A stretch of 64,000 nt of DNA from Candidatus Gastranaerophilales bacterium. Its GTDB lineage: Bacteria; Cyanobacteriota; Vampirovibrionia; Gastranaerophilales; Gastranaerophilaceae. The translations under genes and the position numbers were made by a program. The notes beneath the pieces were generated by a model. The model had not been told where the DNA came from and did not search any database. It saw only the letters and a list, made by a program, of their open reading frames with translations. Shown here piece by piece: positions 7,953 to 17,249 of the stretch (the first letter of the stretch is position 1; each line of letters starts with the position of its first letter). The stretch covers positions 284,961-348,960 of the forward strand of contig CALVEH010000002.1 of the NCBI GenBank assembly GCA_944326545.1, given 5' to 3'.

Positions 7953-9131
7953 TTAAAACAACCACTTTCTGACTTCATCAGCAACGTAAGCAAAAGTAGG
8001 CAAAATGCCTAAATCTTTGGCTGTAAAGTCATCAGCCTTTGAATAAACAAGCAAAGGTACTTGTTCTCGTGTATGGTCTGTTCCAGGGACTGTCGGGTCA
8101 CAACCGTGGTCAGCTGTTACAAACAAAATATCATCTTTGGTCATTTTGTCCATAATTTTAGGCAAGAAAGCATCTATCTCTTCAATTGCATTTCCATAGC
8201 CTTTCCAATCATTTCTATGACCAAAAAGCATATCTGTATCAACAAGGTTTGTAAAAATAAGCTCAGCTACCGGCGGCTCTTTAGAATCAGCGATTTTTAT
8301 ATTATCAAGCTCTAAGCTTCCCTCAACAGCTTTTAATGTTAGTTCCAAACCTTCTTTATTAGAACCTGTATGAACGGCGTGAGAAATACCCGATTTTACG
8401 TAAATATCTTCAATTTTACCGATACCTACAACTCTTCCACCTGCTTGCAAAATCTCGTTTAAAACAGTCGGTTTTGGCGGTTCTACAGAGTAATCCCTTC
8501 TATCTTTTGAAATTCTTGTAGGTTTTCCATCCACAACATGATAAGGTCGTGCAATTACTCTTGAAACATTATGTTCTCCAACAAGAATTTCTCTAGCTAT
8601 ACGGCACATTCTGTATAGCTCTTCAAGAGGAATTACATCAACATCAACCGCAATTTGAAAAACACTGTCTGCACTTGTATAAATAATAGGGAACTTAGTT
8701 TTGTGGTGTTCTTCGTTAAGGTCTTCAATAATTTTTGTACCTGAGGCGGGATAATTTCCAAGCACACCGCCACATCCTGTTTTTTCAATAAATTTTTCTA
8801 TAACATCAGAGGGGAAACCTTCCGGGTAAACTCTAAAAGGCTCATCTAAAACAAGACCTGCAATTTCCCAGTGACCTGTAGTTGTGTCTTTGCCTTTAGA
8901 CACTTCTCTCATTATGCCGTATTGAGCAATCGTATTTTTTTCTGGAGCAACACCCATTACATCACCGAGGTTGCCTATGCCCATTTTTTGCATTGTAGGT
9001 AAATTCAACCCGCCGTTTGCTTTTGCTACGTTACAAAGTGTATTGCAATCAGGAATATCTTTATAATCCGCACAATCAGCCATTGCACCGCAACCCATTG
9101 AGTCTATTACCATTATAATTGCTCGTTTCAT
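7953..9131 (-). CDS. deoB: Phosphopentomutase
   Basis: 392 residues, standard for DeoB, an alkaline-phosphatase-fold enzyme that interconverts (deoxy)ribose 1- and 5-phosphate in nucleoside salvage. The N-terminal metal site reads VIDSMGCGAMAD. The phosphorylated-Thr segment is KDTTTGHWEIAG. The C-terminal metal sites are FVTADHGCDPT and DHTREQVPLLVY. AGGGGA precedes the ATG. It stands alone, without deoA, deoC or deoD nearby. Confidence 0.96.
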   Translation of the reverse strand: MKRAIIMVIDSMGCGAMADCADYKDIPDCNTLCNVAKANGGLNLPTMQKMGIGNLGDVMGVAPEKNTIAQYGIMREVSKGKDTTTGHWEIAGLVLDEPFRVYPEGFPSDVIEKFIEKTGCGGVLGNYPASGTKIIEDLNEEHHKTKFPIIYTSADSVFQIAVDVDVIPLEELYRMCRIAREILVGEHNVSRVIARPYHVVDGKPTRISKDRRDYSVEPPKPTVLNEILQAGGRVVGIGKIEDIYVKSGISHAVHTGSNKEGLELTLKAVEGSLELDNIKIADSKEPPVAELIFTNLVDTDMLFGHRNDWKGYGNAIEEIDAFLPKIMDKMTKDDILFVTADHGCDPTVPGTDHTREQVPLLVYSKADDFTAKDLGILPTFAYVADEVRKWLF

Positions 9132-9248
9132 AGATTAGTCCCCTTTAAGCATAATGTTATGTGTCTTTATTTTAGCATATCATTTGTAAAACAGGTGTGT
9201 TTTTTGTACGATTAAGATTAAGAATTACATAAAAAGAGGGACATAAAA

Positions 9249-10346
9249 TTGTTAAGAGCAGGGATTGTAGGACTTCCAAACGTAGGTAAATCAACATTAT
9301 TTAACGCATTAACATCAACAGCTAATGCACAAAGTGCAAACTATCCGTTTTGTACTATTGAACCGAATGTCGGAGTTGTTACTGTACCTGATGAAAGATT
9401 GTATGTTCTTCAAAAAATGGTAAAAACAGACAAAGTTGTTCCAACTGCGATAGAATTTGTTGATATCGCCGGTCTTGTAAAAGGCGCAAGCAAGGGCGAA
9501 GGTTTAGGTAACCAATTTTTGGCAAACATCAGAGAAACTGATGCAATCATCGAAGTAGTAAGATGTTTTGATGACCCTAACACAATCCACGTAACAGGCA
9601 AGGTTGACCCTATTGATGATATCGAAACAATCAACACAGAGTTGGCTTTGGCTGATATGGCAAGTCTTGAAAAAAGACAACAAAGATTGTCAAAGGTTGC
9701 TAAAACAGGTGACAAAGATGCTGTTGCTGAGCTTGCAGTTGTTGAAAAACTTTTAAAACTTCTTGAAGACGGCAAATTTATCAACGTAAAAGATCATTTT
9801 AACGAAGATGAATTACCTTACATCAAGCTTATGCATCTTATGACAACAAAACCTGTCATCTATGCTGCAAACGTATCAGAAACAGACCTTGCAACAGGCA
9901 ACGATTATGTAGAAAAAGTTAGAGAATATGCCAAAACTCACAACGCTGATGTTGTTGTTATTTCTGCAAAAATCGAAGCTGAGTTGTCAGAATTAGGCGA
10001 AGAAGAAAAGAAAGACTATCTTGCAGAGTTAGGTGTTGAAAATTCAGGTATCGAAAGAATGATTAAAGCAGTTTATCATCTTTTGGATTTAAGAACATTC
10101 ATTACAGCAGGTGAAATAGAAGTTAGAGCTTGGACAATCCCTGCAGGAGCAAAAGCCCCTCAAGCAGCAGGTGTAATACACACAGACTTTGAAAAAGGTT
10201 TTATCCGTGCAGAAGTAACAGGATATGAAGACTTTATCTCTTGCGGCTCTTATACAGCAGCAAAAGAAAAAGGCTTAACTCGTCTTGAAGGTAAAGACTA
10301 CGTTATGCAAGACGGCGATATTGTTCACTTTAGATTTGCTGTTTAA
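9249..10346 (+). CDS. ychF: Redox-regulated ATPase YchF (Obg family)
   Basis: 365 residues, typical of YchF. The start is TTG at 9249 with GAGGG 8-12 nt upstream. The P-loop is GLPNVGKST (about 8-16), followed by the switch DIAGLVKGASKGEGLGNQF. The C-terminal TGS domain ends AKEKGLTRLEGKDYVMQDGD. YchF hydrolyses ATP rather than GTP and binds ribosomes in other bacteria. The next gene starts 1 nt after the stop, which suggests cotranscription. Confidence 0.96.
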   Translation: MLRAGIVGLPNVGKSTLFNALTSTANAQSANYPFCTIEPNVGVVTVPDERLYVLQKMVKTDKVVPTAIEFVDIAGLVKGASKGEGLGNQFLANIRETDAIIEVVRCFDDPNTIHVTGKVDPIDDIETINTELALADMASLEKRQQRLSKVAKTGDKDAVAELAVVEKLLKLLEDGKFINVKDHFNEDELPYIKLMHLMTTKPVIYAANVSETDLATGNDYVEKVREYAKTHNADVVVISAKIEAELSELGEEEKKDYLAELGVENSGIERMIKAVYHLLDLRTFITAGEIEVRAWTIPAGAKAPQAAGVIHTDFEKGFIRAEVTGYEDFISCGSYTAAKEKGLTRLEGKDYVMQDGDIVHFRFAV

Positions 10347-10347
10347 T

Positions 10348-11013
10348 ATGTTTAAGAAGTTTTTTAAAATTCTATTCAGTATCATTCTGTTGTGTTTTGT
10401 GTGCGGATTTTCTGACATAAAGCAGAACGACGAGTATTCTTGCGCCCCTGTATGTGCAGCAAACTGTATAATAAATTACAACAACTTTGACAATAACAAC
10501 CTTGTAGAATATTTTTCAAAAGAAGCTAAAACTTCAACCAAAGGCACCAAGGCTAATAATTTATGCAAAGCATTAAACAAGTATTTTATCCGGCATAAAA
10601 GGCAAGCTTACATAAAATACTACGGAATAAGACCTGTTGATAAAAAATTCCGTTCTGACAAAGAGTTAGATATATTTGATGAAATAACAAACGGAAAATC
10701 TGTAATATTAAATATTGGGGTTTATGAACAACACGGCAAGGTTTTAAATCGTAAATACGGTCATTATGTCAACGCAGTAAATATTGATAAAAACGGAAAA
10801 ATCCTTATAACAGACCCATATGCAAAAGAGCCTTATTTTATTGAAATAAAAGACCTCAAATTAAATTCCAAAATAAAGCACAACAAAGACGACAACGAAA
10901 GAGTTTGTCGTAAAAAATACGATTACAAAGAAATCACAAATGTTCCGTATCTTGAAAACAATGAAAAAGCTTTGCTAAACGGAATTATCAGCATACATCT
11001 GATTTATTTTTAA
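10348..11013 (+). CDS. Secreted C39-like peptidase
   Basis: About 221 residues from the ATG at 10348, which follows the ychF stop by 1 nt; a longer frame from 10285 lies inside ychF and is rejected. It has an N-terminal signal-like hydrophobic stretch (residues 8-21), then DEYSCAPVCAANC with a candidate nucleophile Cys32, then GHYVNAVNI (His) and ITDPYAKEP (Asp). This Cys-His-Asp order matches papain-like C39 peptidases of the type that stand alone rather than being fused to ABC exporters. Probably periplasmic or exported. Substrate unknown. Confidence 0.7.
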   Translation: MFKKFFKILFSIILLCFVCGFSDIKQNDEYSCAPVCAANCIINYNNFDNNNLVEYFSKEAKTSTKGTKANNLCKALNKYFIRHKRQAYIKYYGIRPVDKKFRSDKELDIFDEITNGKSVILNIGVYEQHGKVLNRKYGHYVNAVNIDKNGKILITDPYAKEPYFIEIKDLKLNSKIKHNKDDNERVCRKKYDYKEITNVPYLENNEKALLNGIISIHLIYF

Positions 11014-11014
11014 T

Positions 11015-13195
11015 CTAAACTTTTTCAGGTTCTTCTGTATCAGGAGTTTTTAGCATTTTTTCAAAGTAATCGAGCCTGTCTATCAGGTCTTTTTGTGTGC
11101 TTAAATCATCTCCGTCACACACAACCTTAGATATTACAGGGCGTTTGAGTTCTTCAGGCATGTTGAGAGCAACTTTATTCACGCCTTCATCTCCGGGTTT
11201 CCATTCAAGAGCTTTGTAATAATCTTCTTGATAGTTTTTCTTCATACGCAGTTTCCAGTTATTTGGGTTTTGAGTTCCTGCGTTGTTATAAGTTTTATCA
11301 AGCCCAAAGAAATCCATAAATGTTAATTGAATTTTTTGAGCAAATCTGAACATCTCTTCAAATTTGAGTTTAACTCTCAAGCGTCTGTCCCATTTGAGTT
11401 GTTCCATTATTTTAGAACGCTCATCATTCGTTTTTTCAGGATACAAGCTGCCTACGATATAAGCTTCTTCATAAATGCCGTTAGGACAGTTCTTTTGTGC
11501 ATAGAAATTGTCATCACAGACTTGTGCAAACGGGCCATGATCGTGGCATCCGAGTATTACCGTATTGTTTTGGTGTCTTGGGTCTGCCAGACGTTTTTGT
11601 ATTTGCCACTCATAAGCTGAAGTAATCTCAGGGATGTAATGACCGTCACGGTTTTTATTGAATACTTCTCTGAATTTTTGTGTGTCACAGCCTAAAGTTT
11701 CCCAAGCCATATCCTCAGGGTTTACGCCTTTTTCTTCGAACAACGGTAATAAGATTTCATCCAAAATCTTTGCATAATCGCCATCTGGGTCGAGGTCAGG
11801 CATGTTTTTTATGTCATCATTTATTTGGTCCGTAATATAAGGGTCCCAGCCTCTATCATAGCCAAACACGTGGTCTTTATGAATCATGCTTATATTTGCG
11901 CCATGTGCGTTTCTGTAAATAACGTGTTCAGGGACTGACGGGTCTTCTTCTGGATATCTGCCGACTTTGACTTCAACACGGTTTTTGTTGTAAATCCACG
12001 GGTCAATAAGCCCGATTGCGTGATCAATCCTTATATTTTCGTAAGTATCTAAAAGCTTTTCAAACTTTTGTCTTATAAGTTTGCCAGCAGGTCCTAGTCC
12101 TGTAATATTTCCTGATTCGTCTTTTACAAAAAGCTTTTTAGGGTCAACAACAGGTATATCCCAAGTTTGGTTATTGCCCCAAGGAGAACCGTTGCCTATT
12201 GCTCGGCCTTCCCCGCCGTATGGTGTTCCTACTCTAAATCCGGGTAAAAAGGCATCTTTGTGGGCATAGTAATCCATCATGTGGAAGCCAATGATAGCAT
12301 CTGTGCTGTACTGGAGCTTGCCATGCTGCGATTTGAATTCGTGTTCCTGTTTATCAACAATGAACTGTTTGAATTTATAAATATCCAAGTCTTTTTTATA
12401 CTTTTTATTAAAAAGTCTATAGTACTCTAAAGCTTCGTCATGGAATGGAGACTCTTTGTCTTCTTTGTAATCAAAAAGGTTTCTGCACATGTCAGGCCAT
12501 TCAAAGAAATTGTCATCCATTCTTAATAAATTGCGCATCTGTACAAAAACAGCGTCTTTTTCTAGCCAATCGTTTTGATCTTTTTTAAATTGTTGAAATT
12601 CCTTGTTAAGTTTTAGCGCAGACGTGTCACCTGATTTTACTTTCTTAGCAAGATTTACGTACGCCTTGTCATATAACTTATCAACAACATAAAAAGCTTT
12701 GTTAAAGTTGGTTTGATCAGAATTTGCCTCATATGTTGCATCTTTATCAACATTTCTTATAACATCGGCAATATCGTCTTGAGTGTCGTTTACAGTGAGG
12801 ATATTAGCGTATTCATCCGTTGCCAATTTTTCCATATCCGTATAAAGATAATTTTTAGAGTTGATAGAAGACTGGTATGGTGAAAGCTTTGTTAACCCCG
12901 GAGGCCCTAACTGTATTGAGTCAAAACCATGGAATTTTAAAAACTTATTAAGCTCCAAAGCTTTTGAATTTATGTGAGAACCTATAAACAAATCTTTATC
13001 CTTAACAGGGAAAGATGATTGATGCAAAATCAGTGCCAAGTTTTTTATACCCAAAAAATCTTTTGCATCTGCAATGGCTTTAGGGTATTCTTCCACCTCT
13101 GATTTACCGTTCCAAGGTACTTTTACATCCTCTCTTGGGGCACGTTTGAATGAAGGTGCAGTGTAATAAGTGTTGGTTAAATTTAAAATTCGCAT
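11015..13195 (-). CDS. malQ: 4-alpha-glucanotransferase (GH77, amylomaltase)
   Basis: 726 residues, longer than typical bacterial MalQ (about 500-700). It transfers alpha-1,4-glucan segments in maltodextrin or glycogen metabolism. GH77 landmarks: LGPPG near the N-terminus, NIRIDHAIGL with the nucleophile Asp, a MAWETLG segment matching the acid/base Glu region, and GCHDHGP in place of the usual GTHD motif. It begins with LTNTYYTAPSFKRAP, a variant of the SFKG N-terminal motif fused to a recognisable enzyme. A GGTGAG sequence lies upstream of the ATG. It converges on the C39-like gene. Confidence 0.85.
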   Translation of the reverse strand: MRILNLTNTYYTAPSFKRAPREDVKVPWNGKSEVEEYPKAIADAKDFLGIKNLALILHQSSFPVKDKDLFIGSHINSKALELNKFLKFHGFDSIQLGPPGLTKLSPYQSSINSKNYLYTDMEKLATDEYANILTVNDTQDDIADVIRNVDKDATYEANSDQTNFNKAFYVVDKLYDKAYVNLAKKVKSGDTSALKLNKEFQQFKKDQNDWLEKDAVFVQMRNLLRMDDNFFEWPDMCRNLFDYKEDKESPFHDEALEYYRLFNKKYKKDLDIYKFKQFIVDKQEHEFKSQHGKLQYSTDAIIGFHMMDYYAHKDAFLPGFRVGTPYGGEGRAIGNGSPWGNNQTWDIPVVDPKKLFVKDESGNITGLGPAGKLIRQKFEKLLDTYENIRIDHAIGLIDPWIYNKNRVEVKVGRYPEEDPSVPEHVIYRNAHGANISMIHKDHVFGYDRGWDPYITDQINDDIKNMPDLDPDGDYAKILDEILLPLFEEKGVNPEDMAWETLGCDTQKFREVFNKNRDGHYIPEITSAYEWQIQKRLADPRHQNNTVILGCHDHGPFAQVCDDNFYAQKNCPNGIYEEAYIVGSLYPEKTNDERSKIMEQLKWDRRLRVKLKFEEMFRFAQKIQLTFMDFFGLDKTYNNAGTQNPNNWKLRMKKNYQEDYYKALEWKPGDEGVNKVALNMPEELKRPVISKVVCDGDDLSTQKDLIDRLDYFEKMLKTPDTEEPEKV

Positions 13196-13324
13196 ATCAT
13201 ATTCTCACCCAGACTACTATTAATTAAACCCCCAAAATGCTTTTTTGAACAGTATATAACAGAAATGTTACAAATAATATGATAAATTTTAAAAATAAGT
13301 ACTGGAAATTTAAAATTGTTTTGG

Positions 13325-13330
13325 TAGAAT
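13325..13330 (+). promoter_or_regulatory. Extended -10 promoter of tRNA-Leu
   Basis: TTGGTAGAAT has a TGN extension before TAGAAT; the -35 region is weak. The predicted transcript has a leader of about 80 nt with nested stems: AATCTAT/ATAGATT (13346-13352/13389-13395) around TTATGAGAG/CTCTCATAA (13364-13372/13378-13386). Confidence 0.5.
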
Positions 13331-13415
13331 AATCTTACAGGCTTGAATCTATATCATGCCAGCTTATGAGAGGGACTCTCTCATAACAATAGATTGAAAA
13401 CAGAATACATTGAAT

Positions 13416-13502
13416 GCCGTTGTGATGAAATTGGTAGACGTGCTAGACTCAAAATCTTGTGTGGGCAACCACGTGCCGGTTCGACTCCGGCCAACGGCAC
13501 CA
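13416..13502 (+). tRNA. tRNA-Leu (CAA)
   Basis: Acceptor stem GCCGTTG/CAACGGC, a class II variable arm (GTGGGCAACCAC), anticodon loop CTCAAAA (anticodon CAA) and T-loop TTCGACT. The discriminator is A and CCA is encoded at 13500-13502. The 3' end, trailer and terminator are repeated 128 bp downstream. Confidence 0.95.
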
Positions 13503-13584
13503 TTTATAAAAACTCTTCGAAAGAAGAGTTTTTTTATTTGCAAAATTTACGGAGTCGAACCTCCGGTTCTACCTCTCGTCAAAA
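13489..13584 (+). repeat. tRNA-Leu 3'-end tandem repeat, unit 1
   Basis: This 96-bp unit runs from the last T-stem bases through CCA, a hairpin terminator (CTCTTCGAAAGAAGAG plus T-run) and a downstream segment with CGGAGTCGAACC (13550-13561). That segment is an exact inverted copy of the tRNA T-arm (13478-13489). Confidence 0.85.
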
Positions 13585-13615
13585 CTGACATTTAGTCAGT
13601 TTTTTCTCGGCAGAG
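13573..13615. repeat. 41-bp hairpin repeat, copy B
   Basis: Shares CTCT/AGAG ends, TCAAAA and the exact 14-nt core CTGACATTTAGTCA with the element at 7865-7905. In this copy the hairpin is followed by six T and could act as a terminator. Confidence 0.65.
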
Positions 13616-13616
13616 T

Positions 13617-13712
13617 GGCCAACGGCACCATTTATAAAAACTCTTCGAAAGAAGAGTTTTTTTATTTGTAAAATTTACGGAGTCGAACCTCCTGTTCTAC
13701 CTCTCGTCAAAA
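13617..13712 (+). repeat. tRNA-Leu 3'-end tandem repeat, unit 2
   Basis: Near-identical to 13489-13584, with only two substitutions seen. It starts at the acceptor-proximal GGCC, so it contains the tRNA 3' strand and CCA but no 5' tRNA half. The rest of the gap up to 13808 shows nothing recognisable. Confidence 0.85.
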
Positions 13713-13808
13713 GCAACAAATGTCGGTTAAAGAAAATTGGATTTATCTAAACTACATAAATCCTGTTAGATTACTAAATTCTAAAGTACAGACAAAGATC
13801 ATTATAAA

Positions 13809-15869
13809 TTAATTATTAGACATTTCTTTGAATTTATTGCCTATATATGCAATTGTTCTTGGAAAATACTGTTGGAAAAAGAATGTTCTTGACCCAAAAT
13901 CTTTAAATTCTTGTGTTGTATTGATTACCAAATTTGCTTCTGCCATTGTTTCAGCCAACCCTCTTGAACCATCTCTTAAAAAATATGCCGGTTGATTTAC
14001 AACAAGTTCCGGTAAATTTGTTGTGAGTTGCAACTTTTCTTCTTGATAGATTCTTTTCAATTCTTTATCATCAAATAATCTTAGGTAATTGCTTTTTTCG
14101 TGTCCTAATTCATGCTCAAATGCTGCTAAATTATTATCATCGTTATCCATTTCAATTATTTTCCCGACACTATGAGAAGTATTGATGGTTGAATTTATTG
14201 CATAAACCTGTGCTTTATAAGCATTAAACCATTCGTCACCTGATAGATATTTTAATTGTTTAACTATTTTTTTATCAACAGTATATTTTTCAATCAAACC
14301 TCTTTCTAATAATAAATCGCCGATAAATAAGGTTCTTTTTAAAAGTTGTGGTCTGAGCTTTTTATCTTGTAAATCTAAAGATATACTGATACCAATGCTT
14401 TGATAATTGTCTTGTGAATACTTTTTGATTTTATATTCAATTTCTTCATTAGTGTTAAGGTTTTTGATAGCAATTTTTTCAGAATCAAATTTAATATCAT
14501 ACTCTATGCCATTAGTTGTCGATAAAAAATGATTATCTCCTAATACTTTAAATTTCTTTTCATTTTCAAATAAAACTTTTTTATCTTTATCTGTTATTTT
14601 TTGATAAAAATAATAGTTTCCTTTTTTATCGCAGGCATAAACATAATCAGTAGTTGTTCCGTCTAACGAGGTAAAATGTTTTTCTATATGTTTTCCGCCT
14701 TTTTTATCAAACTCAGCTAAAGCCAGTTTATATTTATTTTTTGATGATATTTCTTCAAACTCAAATTCTCCTTTGATTTTGCTTTGATAAAAACTTTTTT
14801 TAACTGATTCGTTATTTGAATTAACTTCTTCAAAATCGGCTGAACATAAATTTTCCCTGTCAAAAACAGCGTCTTTGGCTATTTTTATTTTTTTAGGTGT
14901 AATTTTATAAGATGTATTATTTGTTAAATTATGAATTGTATTATCTTTTTCAAAGCTCAACAAATTCCCGTTTTTATCAAATAAGAAATTTATTTTGTTA
15001 CGTGTAGTAAAATAAACTAAATCTGTATTTATTTTGTAATCGGTTTGAGATAAATGATCCAAATTTAAGTTATATTTTTCTTGTATATCATTAACTTGCT
15101 CAAGCATTTTATTTAATACTTTTTCATCAAATTTATTCAATAATTCGTCTTTATAAGCAGGAGTGAGTCCGTATTTTTGCGTAAAATCTTTCAAATAATC
15201 GGTGTCTTTTTTATTTTTTGAATATTCAATAATCTCTTTGACAAAACTGTTATTACCAAATTCAGGATTTTTAATAGCTTCATCTATCAAATTAATTTTT
15301 GTTTCTAGCTCAGTTTCATTTTCTATATGTTCAACAACATCTCTATTCAACAAGTCACAAACCGTTTTGGGAACTTTATTTTTATTTATGTATAAATAAT
15401 CAAAAAATTTGGCAGAATAGATATTATCAATACTACGGATTGTTTTATATAACTCCCAAAAATCGTCATTTGATTCAATTACTTTATTCAAAACTTGGAT
15501 ATTATATTTATTAATTTTAAAAGAAGTGTCTATTATAGAATTATTATAGTAATTGAGCTTTTCTCTTTTTTTTAGAATGACTTTTTGCATATCCTCAAAT
15601 TCTTCATCGCTCAATTCTTTTATTGGAATTTCAAATACTTTATTCAATTCATCTTTTCTTTTTTGACCTGCTACGCCTGCAACTGTCGCACCCAAACCCA
15701 AAGTAGCAAGAGTCCCTGCAACTTCCGCGGTCGGAATAAAGTTTTCTTTGTAATCTTTTGTTGAAAGATTGGCACCGGCAATAGAACCGGCGGCTATTAA
15801 AGTGGCTATTCCTGTATTTCTTAAAAATTTATATGGATTAAGTTTTGACGGGGAAATTATTGTATTCAT
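13809..15869 (-). CDS. Large membrane-anchored HExxH metalloprotease-like protein
   Basis: 686 residues, not matched to a named family. Two short hydrophobic segments near residues 17-33 and 46-66 suggest an N-terminal anchor. A long charged, repeat-poor middle contains beta-rich KGNYYFYQK-type segments. Near the C-terminus, FEHELGHEK places H586-E587-x-x-H590, and GLAETMAEAN supplies E640 or E644 as a possible third zinc ligand. This is a gluzincin-type arrangement reminiscent of toxin-like (ATLF/M34) proteases. No Shine-Dalgarno is evident. It lies downstream of the tRNA-Leu repeat region. A surface or secreted effector is possible but not shown. Confidence 0.6.
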   Translation of the reverse strand: MNTIISPSKLNPYKFLRNTGIATLIAAGSIAGANLSTKDYKENFIPTAEVAGTLATLGLGATVAGVAGQKRKDELNKVFEIPIKELSDEEFEDMQKVILKKREKLNYYNNSIIDTSFKINKYNIQVLNKVIESNDDFWELYKTIRSIDNIYSAKFFDYLYINKNKVPKTVCDLLNRDVVEHIENETELETKINLIDEAIKNPEFGNNSFVKEIIEYSKNKKDTDYLKDFTQKYGLTPAYKDELLNKFDEKVLNKMLEQVNDIQEKYNLNLDHLSQTDYKINTDLVYFTTRNKINFLFDKNGNLLSFEKDNTIHNLTNNTSYKITPKKIKIAKDAVFDRENLCSADFEEVNSNNESVKKSFYQSKIKGEFEFEEISSKNKYKLALAEFDKKGGKHIEKHFTSLDGTTTDYVYACDKKGNYYFYQKITDKDKKVLFENEKKFKVLGDNHFLSTTNGIEYDIKFDSEKIAIKNLNTNEEIEYKIKKYSQDNYQSIGISISLDLQDKKLRPQLLKRTLFIGDLLLERGLIEKYTVDKKIVKQLKYLSGDEWFNAYKAQVYAINSTINTSHSVGKIIEMDNDDNNLAAFEHELGHEKSNYLRLFDDKELKRIYQEEKLQLTTNLPELVVNQPAYFLRDGSRGLAETMAEANLVINTTQEFKDFGSRTFFFQQYFPRTIAYIGNKFKEMSNN

Positions 15870-16087
15870 ACAAAAACATAAATAACACTGACAAAAAATA
15901 ATTGCCTATTAAGAATTAAAAAAAAGAAATATAATCCCAAACAAAACGAAAAATCAGGGAAAATTTGCTTTAACAAAACTTAATATTTAGTTAGTAAAGT
16001 AGATTTACTAAGCTGCTCTGTGACAAATATGGTAAAATCACTATTAAATAATAGTTTTTAAAGACAGAAAAGATTGGAAGTTTTACG

Positions 16088-16684
16088 ATGGAAAACGTAA
16101 ACGTAGTTATAAAAGAGCAAAGAAAAAAATCATTATTGTTCATTTTGCCATTTTGTCTTTTTTTATTCTTAATTGGCGGGTTGTTTTTAGGTATTCACAA
16201 GGATTATTCAAGTATAACATTTTTGGATTTTAGCGGGCATGTGACTTTTTTGCTTGCACTTGTTGTTTTAGGTATTGGTGTGATAATTAGCTTTTTTAGT
16301 ATCTTATTTTTGATTTTTAAAACAATTTGTCCATCAACAATTACACTAAACAAATGTGGTATAAAATCAAGCGGGTTAAAACTTCTTAATTGGGAAGAGA
16401 TAGAAGAAATCGAATATCTTAAAATCCCCCAAATATACAAAAACACATTCTATACAACGACTATACTATTAAGTCTTTTGGTAGCTGTAAATCCTATAAC
16501 TTATCTAGGTTACATACTAAGAGCCATTTTTACGCTTAAAGAATTTGAATCAAAAGCTATTGTTGTAAAGATGAAAAATAAAAAGACACATATACTAATG
16601 TTTGATGAAGCTCTAGGCAAAGAAGAAGAGCCTTGTGCACTACCAACAATAAAAAGTTATATGGAAGAAATTAGAATAAGATAA
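16088..16684 (+). CDS. Membrane protein with PH-like C-terminal domain
   Basis: 198 residues. Two transmembrane helices (about 14-34 and 50-76) are followed by a soluble part with ITLNKCGIKSSGLKLLNWEEIEEIEY. That pattern resembles the bacterial pleckstrin-homology-like domains of YcxB/YdbT-type membrane proteins. Another hydrophobic stretch lies at about 120-140. GGAAG precedes the ATG by 8 nt. Function unknown. Confidence 0.6.
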   Translation: MENVNVVIKEQRKKSLLFILPFCLFLFLIGGLFLGIHKDYSSITFLDFSGHVTFLLALVVLGIGVIISFFSILFLIFKTICPSTITLNKCGIKSSGLKLLNWEEIEEIEYLKIPQIYKNTFYTTTILLSLLVAVNPITYLGYILRAIFTLKEFESKAIVVKMKNKKTHILMFDEALGKEEEPCALPTIKSYMEEIRIR

Positions 16685-16867
16685 AAAATATTTTAATATT
16701 GCTGCCTGTTAATTAACTAATCTGTCCAAAGTTATACTACAAATTTGTTTATATCCTATAAAAGATTAGTTTTGATATTTATACCAAAGTACATATTCGA
16801 ATAATTGAATGTTATTAATAAAAAATGTAATATAAAAATGCTTGTAATAAATAGGTACGTGAATAAA

Positions 16868-17179
16868 ATGACTGACAATATTATTTCTTTAAATGACATA
16901 GAATATTTGGATATAATTAATAAAAAGATTATTTTTGATAACGAGCAAAGTTCTTTAACATTAATTTCTTTTAAAGCGGGTATTGAAAGAAGTTTGCACG
17001 TTGATGAAAAAGATGAAGTTGCACAAATTATTGAAGGTTTAGCAGACATAACAATAGGCAAAGAGGTATTCAGGCTAAAAGCGGGTGAAATGGTTGTCAT
17101 GCCGGCGAAAACCCCACATGGATTAAAAGCAATCGAAAACACAAAAATGCTGCTATTGCGTCCAAAACACACACATTAA
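16868..17179 (+). CDS. Small cupin-domain protein
   Basis: 103 residues from the ATG at 16868; the frame is open to 16805 but the upstream residues are not cupin-like. The cupin barrel motifs are ERSLHVDEKDEVAQIIEG (motif 1, with His and Glu metal ligands) and AGEMVVMPAKTPHGL (motif 2, with His). This is a single-domain cupin of the sensor or small-enzyme type. An AGG lies 11 nt upstream of the ATG. Ligand unknown. Confidence 0.8.
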   Translation: MTDNIISLNDIEYLDIINKKIIFDNEQSSLTLISFKAGIERSLHVDEKDEVAQIIEGLADITIGKEVFRLKAGEMVVMPAKTPHGLKAIENTKMLLLRPKHTH

Positions 17180-17249
17180 AAAATCTGTAATGTCAAAAAT
17201 TTTCAAAGCGCTAAAATAACAAGCACTTTATCTTATGTATAAACTAAAC

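Noticed and set aside
10285..10347. An N-terminal extension of the C39-like peptidase gene inside ychF
   Set aside because: The extension overlaps the ychF coding end and would place a non-signal stretch before the clear signal-like hydrophobic segment; the ATG at 10348 is a better start.
13394..13595. Two overlapping ORFs of about 60 codons across the tRNA-Leu gene
   Set aside because: They run straight through the tRNA and its terminator; the cloverleaf is certain, so the ORFs are accidental.
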